Positions 1 through 5,258 of a stretch of DNA of 5,258 nucleotides are shown here, in pieces; within the stretch, counting starts at the first letter, position 1, and every line of letters starts with the position of its first letter. The notes under the pieces are model-generated. The model saw only the letters and a program-made list of their open reading frames with translations. It did not search any database and had not been told where the DNA came from. Where the stretch lies: positions 1 to 5,258 of the forward strand of contig JALWQP010000081.1 of assembly GCA_027083045.1 (NCBI GenBank), in the 5' to 3' direction. A program made the translations under genes and the position numbers. The stretch is from Desulfurococcales archaeon. GTDB lineage: Archaea > Thermoproteota > Thermoprotei_A > Sulfolobales > Desulfurococcaceae.

Positions 1-2201
1 ATCTTACCGCTACCCTTAACTATAATATAGCCGACCTTATCGCCAGTCGAAAGCTTTAAACCTAGCCGCACTAGTTTTTTCGCGGCAACAACATGTGGTG
101 CATCAACACTGTATTCTTCAAGCTTTTTGGAAAGTGTTTTCCAGATAATGAGTTTGTTGAGAGGTACTCTGCCCTGCTTAAGATCAGCAATTATTTTTCT
201 CACGTATTCTATTGCTTTCTCTGTGCTTCTCTCCCTCAACAATATCTCAGTGATCTTCTCCTGCACTTCCTTTGCGATCTCTGCCCAATCGCCCCTGACT
301 GCTTCAAAGCCAACTATATCGATTCTTCCATCGGTCAACAAGCCTGCATATCTTTTCTTTGCCTCGGTGAAGAATATGCGTTTATAGATCTTGTCGATCT
401 TAATGTCTAGGCCGAGCTCCTCCCTGATTCTCCTTATTAGTTCTTCAGTTTTCTCCTTGTCATATGTAACAAATAGTGAATCCGTATCTCCATATATTAC
501 TTTAAGGCTGAGCGATTCAGCGATCTTAATAGCATTACGTATAGTCTGGCGTCCCCATGCCGTCACGGCCTCCGCGCATTCTTTGCAATACCATCTTGCG
601 CCGACCCAGCCCATATAGCCATAAGTGGCATTAGCGAGAATCTTAACTGCTTTCTGTCTCTCATTCAATAATCTATACTCATAGCTATCCGGAGGATACT
701 TCTTCATTTCCTCCTTAATCGATTTCCTAAGCTTCAGAAGCGTTGACAGTACTTTCCTAAAGAATCCTTCAGGTTCCTTTCTGAAACAGTGACCTACCTC
801 TGGTGCCACGTAATGTTTTTCGGGATCGCATACTTCATCTCTGACTATAGTGTCCGGGCCAACATTATATTTTATCATGATACTGGGATACATGCTCGAG
901 AAGTCGAGCACCGCGATGTTCTCATGTATACCTTTTACTGGCTTAAGAACCACTGCACCACGATAAGACTCGTATGGCCTCTCGATCCTATTGGGTACTA
1001 GCTCATTGTATCTATATGCTTCTCTCATTAGATACCATTCTAGCCTGAATCCGACACTGGCTGTTCCAACTTGGTCTAAAGGTAATCCTGTCAAGTTTGC
1101 TAATTGCATACCGAACGGAACAAATTTCTCCATTAAGCCAAAAGTTGCCTCGACATCTTCTCTGTTGTATCTAAGGAGAAGAGGTCTGAGTTTCGGATCA
1201 TCCCAGTACTTCGGCATATCCAGATAATCGATTAGTATTCTCTCACTTTTCTTCATAACACCTAGATAGTCGGCAACATTCTCCAAAGACTTAATCTTTA
1301 CCTCAGGTATTTCTTCAGCATAATCATACAGATCCACGTTCAAGCGGCCGGGAACGGATATATGTCCATATGTACTCGTCCTAGGAACTACACCTACTCG
1401 TCTTGACACATCTAGGCGTAAACCTATCTTCCTAGTTCTCTCGATCAGATATGGCCAATCGAAACCATTGCTATTATAACCAACAATTATGTCAGGATCA
1501 TATGTTTTAATATAGTCGATAAAACCATTTATAGCCCCGCGATCATCTTTACTATCGGCTAAAAATTGTTTGAAACCATTATCAGTATCCTTAACGCCAA
1601 TTATTATCACAGGATCTTTTTCAGGTTTAGGAGTGCCGCTTTTCGTATAAACCTCTATATCAAATGCCACATACCTTAGATCTTTAGGCGGTGTTGTATC
1701 GTTTAGCGGCTCTATATTCCCGACTATTTCATATTCCTCGTCAACACGGTACCCAGGCTTCTTAGGGATCTCCATTACTTCGGCTTTGTGCCACCCGCAA
1801 GGTCGGAGATCATGATCGATTATATATCTCATGCTAAACCTTATGTCCGCTTCAACAACATCCCTAATTCCCTTTATCTTCTTAATCTTTTCTCTATACC
1901 TTCTAACACTCTCCGGGATCATAGTGGTTATTCTGAGAGCCCGCACAGGCTTTCCAAAATATTTCTTTTCTGTAAGGGAGATATCTATTATTGGTGAGCG
2001 TGAATCTGATAAGGATTTTATTTCTCGAATAATTCGTTCTACATTCGTGCCTTCCTCTAGGATAGCGTAAAAGTACGGTCTGAACCTCTTATCTCGCAGT
2101 AGAATTCTTTTTCCATCCCGAGTTACACCCCATATGATTATGTGGGGTTCCGCACCGACAACCTCGTAGGTATTGTCAAGGAAATAGAATTCTATAATCA
2201 T
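1..2201 (-). CDS. polB: Family B DNA polymerase, PolB3-like, C-terminus cut off by window edge
   Basis: DNA-templated DNA polymerase with 3'-5' proofreading, acting in chromosome replication or repair. About 733 residues are visible and the frame is open at position 1. Compared with the Pyrococcus enzyme (about 775 aa), roughly 70 residues are missing, including the end of the thumb and any PCNA-binding motif. Exonuclease motifs are intact: Exo I D181-I-E183, Exo II NGFD with D248, Exo III Y345-x3-D349. Polymerase motifs are intact: A, DFSSMYPS from D433; B, KILANATYG from K520; C, YGDTDS with D572 and D574. Cysteine pairs C458/C472 and C539/C542 match the disulfide spacing of thermophilic homologues. 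P42, Y43 and V99 align with the uracil-sensing pocket (Pfu P36, Y37, V93). About 35 extra residues precede Exo I relative to Pfu. There are no inteins. ATG 2201 is preferred over in-frame ATG 2213 because GGGTG lies 5 nt upstream of it. PolB3 over other paralogues is inferred from motif similarity; family assignment is near certain. Confidence 0.96.
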   Translation of the reverse strand, partial: MIIEFYFLDNTYEVVGAEPHIIIWGVTRDGKRILLRDKRFRPYFYAILEEGTNVERIIREIKSLSDSRSPIIDISLTEKKYFGKPVRALRITTMIPESVRRYREKIKKIKGIRDVVEADIRFSMRYIIDHDLRPCGWHKAEVMEIPKKPGYRVDEEYEIVGNIEPLNDTTPPKDLRYVAFDIEVYTKSGTPKPEKDPVIIIGVKDTDNGFKQFLADSKDDRGAINGFIDYIKTYDPDIIVGYNSNGFDWPYLIERTRKIGLRLDVSRRVGVVPRTSTYGHISVPGRLNVDLYDYAEEIPEVKIKSLENVADYLGVMKKSERILIDYLDMPKYWDDPKLRPLLLRYNREDVEATFGLMEKFVPFGMQLANLTGLPLDQVGTASVGFRLEWYLMREAYRYNELVPNRIERPYESYRGAVVLKPVKGIHENIAVLDFSSMYPSIMIKYNVGPDTIVRDEVCDPEKHYVAPEVGHCFRKEPEGFFRKVLSTLLKLRKSIKEEMKKYPPDSYEYRLLNERQKAVKILANATYGYMGWVGARWYCKECAEAVTAWGRQTIRNAIKIAESLSLKVIYGDTDSLFVTYDKEKTEELIRRIREELGLDIKIDKIYKRIFFTEAKKRYAGLLTDGRIDIVGFEAVRGDWAEIAKEVQEKITEILLRERSTEKAIEYVRKIIADLKQGRVPLNKLIIWKTLSKKLEEYSVDAPHVVAAKKLVRLGLKLSTGDKVGYIIVKGSGK

Positions 2202-2206
2202 GTAAA

Positions 2207-2211
2207 CACCC
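2207..2211 (-). promoter_or_regulatory. Ribosome-binding site of the DNA polymerase gene
   Basis: Read on the minus strand this is GGGTG, complementary to the conserved 3' end of archaeal 16S rRNA (…AUCACCUCC). It ends 5 nt before ATG 2201. The other in-frame ATG, at 2213, has no such motif, so this site decides the start. The same pentamer occurs 6 nt before the start of the protease gene at 4131. Confidence 0.6.
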
Positions 2212-2224
2212 ATAATTCATCTAT

Positions 2225-2250
2225 ATTAATAGAGTTAGATAACTATTAAT
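2225..2250. promoter_or_regulatory. Divergent promoter with paired TATA-like arms of an inverted repeat
   Basis: The 58-bp gap between the polymerase and pelota starts contains ATTAATAG (2225-2232) and its exact reverse complement CTATTAAT (2243-2250), separated by 10 bp. Read as TATA boxes with initiation about 26 nt downstream, the left arm would start plus-strand transcription near 2255, just before pelota. The right arm would start minus-strand transcription near 2220, giving the polymerase a leader of about 20 nt that holds its GGGTG site. The repeat is seen directly; its use as two TATA boxes is inferred from spacing. It could instead be, or also be, an operator for a dimeric regulator. 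Confidence 0.45.
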
Positions 2251-2259
2251 TCCTCTTGA

Positions 2260-3324
2260 GTGAGGGCTTTGAAGGTATTAGAGAAGGATCTAAGGAAAGG
2301 AATAGTCAAGCTAGTACCCGAGGATCAGGATGATATATGGTTACTCTACAACATAATAATGCCAGGCGATCATGTTACAGCACAGACTACCAGAGACGTA
2401 AAAGTCGAGGGGGGCGGCAGTCGACGTATACCGATGACTCTGACTATAAGGGTGAAAGCACTAGAGTTTCAGCCTTTTACTGATAGACTAAGAATACGTG
2501 GAATAGTGGTTGAAGGCCCAGAAAGGTTCGGTGTTAAGGGGCATCATCATACAATAAACGTTGAGCCAGGAAAACCTATAATAATCCAGAAGGAACGCTG
2601 GCCCACACATATATTGAGAAGACTTGAGAAAGCCCTAGAGAGGAGGCCTAGGATCCTTTTGATAGCTATTGATTATGATGACGTCGCCATAGCTCTCATG
2701 TCCGAGCAAGGTGTTAAGACTTTATATGAGGAGGCACTGAGACTTCCCGGTAAGAACGAGCCTGCTGATTTTGACAGGATACTTAACAAGTTCTTAGACG
2801 AAATCGGTAAGATCATTGCAGACTATGTATCTAGATATAGTGTCCGCTCTGTCATAATAGGTAGCCCAAGCATGCTAAGACAGAGGCTGGCATCAATTAT
2901 TAAAGAAAAGATTGGGAACACAATAGTAATCAGTGATAATGTATCTATGGGTGGTAGGCCAGGCATTAAGGAGCTAATGCACAGGGATAGTGTTAAGAAA
3001 GCGTTGAAAGAAGCCAGCCTTATGAGGGCACAAGAGGTCTTGGCTGAATTTAGAAAGTTATTGATGACTAATGATAAGATGATTGCCTATGGGATCGGTG
3101 ATGTTGAACGTGCCGTCATGCTAAACGCTGTTGATAAATTAGTCGTTTCAGAGGAACTATTACGGACTTACGATGAACATGAGCGGAGACGTATAGATAA
3201 AATCCTAGAAGAAGCGTATAGGAGAAGGGCCGAAATAGTCGTTGTTCCAAGGGAATCATCTATCTATTATGAGCTTGAGGGCCTTGGAGATATTATTGCA
3301 ATCTTAAGATTTCCGATTAGTTAG
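2260..3324 (+). CDS. pelA: Pelota (Dom34), ribosome rescue and mRNA surveillance factor
   Basis: Cytoplasmic homologue of release factor eRF1. With aEF1A and ABCE1 it is known to recognise stalled ribosomes with an empty A site and split the subunits. The 354 residues cover the full family length. The Sm-like N-terminal domain (about 1-128) has the TTRDVKVEGGGSRR loop, IPMTLTIRV and the LRIRGIVVEGPERFGVKG and HHTINVEPG blocks. The central domain spans about 130-265 and lacks the GGQ motif of eRF1, as expected for a factor that does not hydrolyse peptidyl-tRNA. The C-terminal eL30-like domain (about 266-354) has AYGIGDVERAV and PRESSIYYELEGLGDIIAILRF. The start is uncertain. GTG 2260 fits a nearly leaderless transcript. 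TTG 2269 would give MKVLEKD, which aligns exactly with the usual MKIIEED/MRILEFD beginning, but a GAGGG lies only 2 nt before it. It is divergent from the polymerase and convergent with the nucleotidyltransferase. Confidence 0.97.
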   Translation: MRALKVLEKDLRKGIVKLVPEDQDDIWLLYNIIMPGDHVTAQTTRDVKVEGGGSRRIPMTLTIRVKALEFQPFTDRLRIRGIVVEGPERFGVKGHHHTINVEPGKPIIIQKERWPTHILRRLEKALERRPRILLIAIDYDDVAIALMSEQGVKTLYEEALRLPGKNEPADFDRILNKFLDEIGKIIADYVSRYSVRSVIIGSPSMLRQRLASIIKEKIGNTIVISDNVSMGGRPGIKELMHRDSVKKALKEASLMRAQEVLAEFRKLLMTNDKMIAYGIGDVERAVMLNAVDKLVVSEELLRTYDEHERRRIDKILEEAYRRRAEIVVVPRESSIYYELEGLGDIIAILRFPIS

Positions 3325-3326
3325 TT

Positions 3327-4052
3327 TTAGAACAAACCGCTCCCATAGAGTTTTCTGCGGATATGCGGGTACTGTTTGGCTATCTTATTAAGCGCTTCCT
3401 CGAAGCTCTCATCGCTGCCCAAATAATATTTTATGAAGACACCGGTTCTTCCTATCTTGTCTCTTCTGCTAAGCACGTAAACACGCTCCAGCACAGTCTC
3501 AACACTTATACCTATTTTTTTAGCAACAATGTTTTCATTACCTATGACAGGTGATTCTCGATGCCCTCTGCTAGTAGGCTCAATAAACACCAGTCTTTTA
3601 TCTACGCCGGGCACTCTCTTATTCTCGATAAGACCCTTAAGATCTAGGAGTCCGCCAAAAATATAGAACTCATACTCTCTGGGGCTTAGTTTAGCTAATG
3701 GAAAGCTGAGCATAATCCTATCGTTGGGGTCTAGCGCAATATAAGCTTTAGGCGTGCTAGATGGGGTTGCTACCACTATGTATCTGTTCACGGGTTGTAG
3801 TCCCATAGATTCTATTGCTAATTCTACCTTGTAGCTAGGCAGGGTATACGGTATGAATATATCGATGTCGCTTTTACTATGCACATCGCCTCTTGCAAGA
3901 CTACCGTGAACTATAGCATCGATCCCATACCGGGCGAGGCCCTTAAGAATATCGATTGCTTTCTTCCTCAGCGTAGCTAGTATCTCCCAGTGCTTGTCAT
4001 CGTAGATTACTTCAATATATTCTGGTGTTTTCTTTATTTTTGTTCGAGGCAA
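3327..4052 (-). CDS. Predicted archaeal nucleotidyltransferase (Pol beta-type fold) with possible HTH tail
   Basis: The protein is 241 residues, probably soluble. The signature of the Pol beta-type nucleotidyltransferase superfamily is clear: G50-S-L-A-R-G-D followed by D62-I-D64, which would bind two metal ions and transfer a nucleotide onto an unidentified acceptor. A third carboxylate is not obvious; D108 in YIALDPND is a candidate. The N-terminal helix region (about 18-42) and a middle region (about 110-160) surround the fold. Residues about 173-198 (ENIVAKKIGISVETVLERV and onward) look like a helix-turn-helix, followed by a wing-like KIGRTGVFIKYY, so nucleic-acid binding is plausible. 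The start is TTG 4052, the first standard start in the frame; the frame stays open back to TAA at 4089-4091 but offers only ATT. The stop lies 2 bp from the stop of pelota. It resembles uncharacterised archaeal COG1665-like proteins (from memory). Substrate and pathway are unknown. A minimal toxin-antitoxin MNT protein is unlikely because of its length and the absence of a HEPN partner. Confidence 0.85.
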   Translation of the reverse strand: MPRTKIKKTPEYIEVIYDDKHWEILATLRKKAIDILKGLARYGIDAIVHGSLARGDVHSKSDIDIFIPYTLPSYKVELAIESMGLQPVNRYIVVATPSSTPKAYIALDPNDRIMLSFPLAKLSPREYEFYIFGGLLDLKGLIENKRVPGVDKRLVFIEPTSRGHRESPVIGNENIVAKKIGISVETVLERVYVLSRRDKIGRTGVFIKYYLGSDESFEEALNKIAKQYPHIRRKLYGSGLF

Positions 4053-4130
4053 TTCCTTTTCCCATCTATTAATTAATGTCCTTCTTGCTTAGTAGATTAA
4101 AGTTGATAGATAGGTATTTGGGTGCGTGGT
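4053..4130. promoter_or_regulatory. Divergent intergenic promoter region of nucleotidyltransferase and protease
   Basis: This 78-bp gap must contain the promoters of both flanking genes. AT-rich TATA-like candidates are CTATTAATTAAT at 4066-4077 and GATTAAAGTT at 4095-4104. The first would place plus-strand initiation near 4097, giving the protease a leader of roughly 35 nt. The second, read on the minus strand, would start the nucleotidyltransferase transcript near 4073, about 20 nt before its TTG. Neither is a strong consensus match. The octamer CTATTAAT also occurs in the polymerase/pelota promoter, but it is a simple TATA-like word. Confidence 0.3.
4120..4124 (+). promoter_or_regulatory. 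Ribosome-binding site of the site-2 protease gene
   Basis: GGGTG lies 6 nt before ATG 4131 and is complementary to the 16S rRNA 3' end. The alternative in-frame start GTG 4122 lies inside this motif and has no site of its own, so ATG 4131 is the better start. The polymerase gene carries the same pentamer at nearly the same spacing. Confidence 0.55.
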
Positions 4131-5204
4131 ATGGATATTGATAATATCTATAGCTTCGTGTTAACTCTCATTAGTTTTTGGGCTTTAGTAAATGTCATGT
4201 ATATCTCTAGGAAAGAATGGTTTGTTTCAAGAGGGATAAAACTATACTATGGAGTTGTGCTTATTTATAAGAAGCAATATGATGTTAAGCCATCTCCCCT
4301 TATCAGTAAGATATCATACATGTCCATACCATTAGCGCTAATCGGTATATACATGTTTTATTCAGCAATGATTATGTCGCTAATCTCCAAACTGGGTGTG
4401 CTAAAAACAGGGGTTATGGTACAACTATTGATACCTGGAATAAACATTACAGGAGTTTTTCTCCTATACTTCACAATCGCAGTTGTTATAGCGGCGGCAG
4501 TTCACGAGTTTGCCCATGCCTATGTCGCCAGAAGCCATGGCATTCCTGTTAAGGGATTAGGATTCGCCGTAATATTGTTTGTACCGATAGCATTTACCGA
4601 GATAGACGAAGAAATTTTTCCTAAGGCCTCGAAAAAAGCGCGAGTACTCACCTTGTCGGCAGGGCCTGCAAGCAATATAGCATTGGCACTGCTCTTCATG
4701 GTTTTGCTTATCCCCATTATTTCGCCCTACGGTTATATTATAACTGATGTTGTAGAGAATAGTCTAGCCGAACACGTGGGATTGAAGCCTGGATACATTA
4801 TCCTAAAAATCAATGGGACCCAAGCAACACTCCAGGCTTTACACTCATACTTAGGTCTTAATAGAACGACACGTCTTATACTGACGGTATATATTCCACA
4901 AAACAATAGCTTAGTTAATATATCATTTCTAAAACCAGCATCTGCGCATCTACTTGGTGTATATCTTCAAGCTTCTCCAAGTCTATGGCTCATCAAATCA
5001 GTGGGCATTAATATGGCTGAATTCATAGTCGGACTAACACAGTGGATATACCTGGTCAACATGAGCTTGGGAATAATCAATATCGCGCCCCTATTCATTA
5101 CCGACGGAGGCAGAATAGTGTACGAGATGATAAAGAACAAAACAGCCTCACACGCCATCAACATACTGACACTTCTAATACTAGTACTAGCCCTGGCTCC
5201 ATGA
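4131..5204 (+). CDS. Site-2 protease family (M50) membrane zinc metalloprotease with PDZ domain
   Basis: Intramembrane protease that cuts substrate proteins inside the membrane, usually as the second step of regulated proteolysis. Numbered from ATG 4131 it has 357 residues. Membrane helices are predicted near 5-25, 62-86, 106-134, 143-158, 172-198, 293-320 and 341-356. The zinc site is H125-E-F-A-H129 in the third helix, with E126 as catalytic base; D325 in NIAPLFITDGGRI is the expected third ligand. The motif AGPASN (around 178-182) follows the usual pattern of the family core. Residues about 200-272 form a PDZ-like insert (VENSLAEHVGLKPGYIILKINGTQA), expected to control access of substrate. 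All catalytic residues are present and the length is normal, so the enzyme should be active. The substrate is unknown: no anti-sigma or membrane-bound regulator gene is adjacent, and archaea lack bacterial sigma factors. GTG 4122 would add three residues. The stop codon overlaps the start of the next promoter. Confidence 0.93.
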   Translation: MDIDNIYSFVLTLISFWALVNVMYISRKEWFVSRGIKLYYGVVLIYKKQYDVKPSPLISKISYMSIPLALIGIYMFYSAMIMSLISKLGVLKTGVMVQLLIPGINITGVFLLYFTIAVVIAAAVHEFAHAYVARSHGIPVKGLGFAVILFVPIAFTEIDEEIFPKASKKARVLTLSAGPASNIALALLFMVLLIPIISPYGYIITDVVENSLAEHVGLKPGYIILKINGTQATLQALHSYLGLNRTTRLILTVYIPQNNSLVNISFLKPASAHLLGVYLQASPSLWLIKSVGINMAEFIVGLTQWIYLVNMSLGIINIAPLFITDGGRIVYEMIKNKTASHAINILTLLILVLALAP

Positions 5205-5218
5205 AATTCTTTATAAAA
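5203..5218 (+). promoter_or_regulatory. Strong archaeal BRE/TATA promoter for the downstream unit
   Basis: TTTATAAAA at 5210-5218 is close to the ideal archaeal TATA box. It is preceded by GAAATT (5203-5208), which resembles a purine-rich TFB recognition element (BRE) and overlaps the protease stop codon. Initiation about 26 nt from the box centre falls at 5240-5241, exactly where the GC-rich sequence at the window end begins. This is the best promoter match in the window and suits a highly expressed gene such as a stable RNA. Confidence 0.6.
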
Positions 5219-5240
5219 TCCCGTAACCCATATCTCTAAA

Positions 5241-5258
5241 TGCCCGCGGGCCGTAGGC
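5241..5258 (+). rRNA. Possible 5' end of a stand-alone 5S rRNA gene, cut by window edge
   Basis: The last 18 bases, TGCCCGCGGGCCGTAGGC, are strikingly GC-rich against AT-rich surroundings. Aligned without gaps to the start of E. coli 5S rRNA (UGCCUGGCGGCCGUAGCG, from memory), 13 of 18 positions agree, including the unbroken block GGCCGTAG that covers the helix I to loop A junction. Archaeal 5S more often has GGCCAUAG there. The first base sits where the TATA box at 5210 predicts transcription to start, and in Desulfurococcales the 5S gene is often separate from the 16S-23S operon. Alternatives are a tRNA with a short leader, or a leaderless coding gene beginning ATG at 5240 (M-P-A-G-R-R). Only the edge is visible, so this is a cautious call. 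Confidence 0.35.

Noticed and set aside
481..920. Intein insertion in the polymerase gene
   Set aside because: Archaeal B-family polymerases often carry inteins in motifs A, B and C, but here all three motifs are continuous and normally spaced.
93..2070. Several plus-strand open frames of 69-105 codons opposite the polymerase gene
   Set aside because: They lie antisense to a gene with all its catalytic motifs, have low-complexity translations with no recognisable domain, and lack ribosome-binding sites.
2944..2964. GGR-containing stretch in pelota as a remnant of the eRF1 GGQ motif
   Set aside because: The segment (MGGRPGIKEL) aligns with the conserved central-domain G-x-E-L region of archaeal pelota, not with the GGQ loop, so the resemblance is accidental.
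3363..3554. Plus-strand frame of 63 codons opposite the nucleotidyltransferase
   Set aside because: It lies fully inside a convincing gene on the other strand and shows no family resemblance or start signal.
3327..5204. Nucleotidyltransferase as part of a MNT/HEPN toxin-antitoxin or defence system
   Set aside because: It is about twice the length of a minimal MNT protein, no HEPN-like gene is adjacent, and its neighbours are housekeeping genes on separate promoters.
4520..5239. Short frames on both strands overlapping the 3' part of the protease gene, including one running to 5239
   Set aside because: The protease frame contains HEFAH, the PDZ insert and the distal DGG motif, so these are shadows of it.
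1..5258. CRISPR array, insertion sequence, integrase attachment site or replication origin repeats
   Set aside because: No regularly spaced repeats, transposase motifs, long terminal inverted repeats or origin-box clusters were seen in reading both strands.

Overview
The window looks like ordinary chromosomal DNA from a hyperthermophilic crenarchaeon, most likely of the Desulfurococcales. This placement is inference from protein character. It rests on a PolB3-type replicative polymerase, an archaeal pelota whose N-terminus and conserved blocks resemble crenarchaeal versions, AT-rich TATA-type promoters, GGTG ribosome-binding sites and frequent GTG/TTG starts. No mobile element, CRISPR array or foreign-looking base composition is visible.

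Layout, left to right. Positions 1-2201 (minus strand) hold nearly all of a family B DNA polymerase with intact exonuclease and polymerase motifs; about its last 70 residues lie beyond the left edge. A 58-bp divergent promoter region follows. It contains a perfect 8-bp inverted repeat (2225-2250), each arm of which is placed like a TATA box for one of the two flanking genes. Positions 2260-3324 (plus) encode pelota (Dom34), the ribosome-rescue homologue of eRF1. Two bases after its stop, and facing it tail to tail, lies a predicted nucleotidyltransferase with a possible C-terminal helix-turn-helix (3327-4052, minus). A second divergent gap of about 78 bp leads to a membrane-embedded site-2 metalloprotease with an inserted PDZ domain (4131-5204, plus). 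Its stop codon overlaps the start of a strong-looking BRE/TATA promoter. The last 18 bases are GC-rich and match the 5' end of 5S rRNA well, so a stand-alone 5S gene may begin here, although a leaderless coding gene cannot be excluded.

The genes do not form one operon: every adjacent pair is divergent or convergent, except for the protease and the downstream unit, which has its own promoter. They cover separate housekeeping jobs: DNA replication or repair (polymerase), ribosome rescue and mRNA quality control (pelota), membrane proteolysis (site-2 protease), and an unassigned nucleotidyl transfer. I found no convincing sign of a new multi-gene system. The least explained items are the nucleotidyltransferase, the substrate of the protease, and the RNA-like sequence at the right edge.
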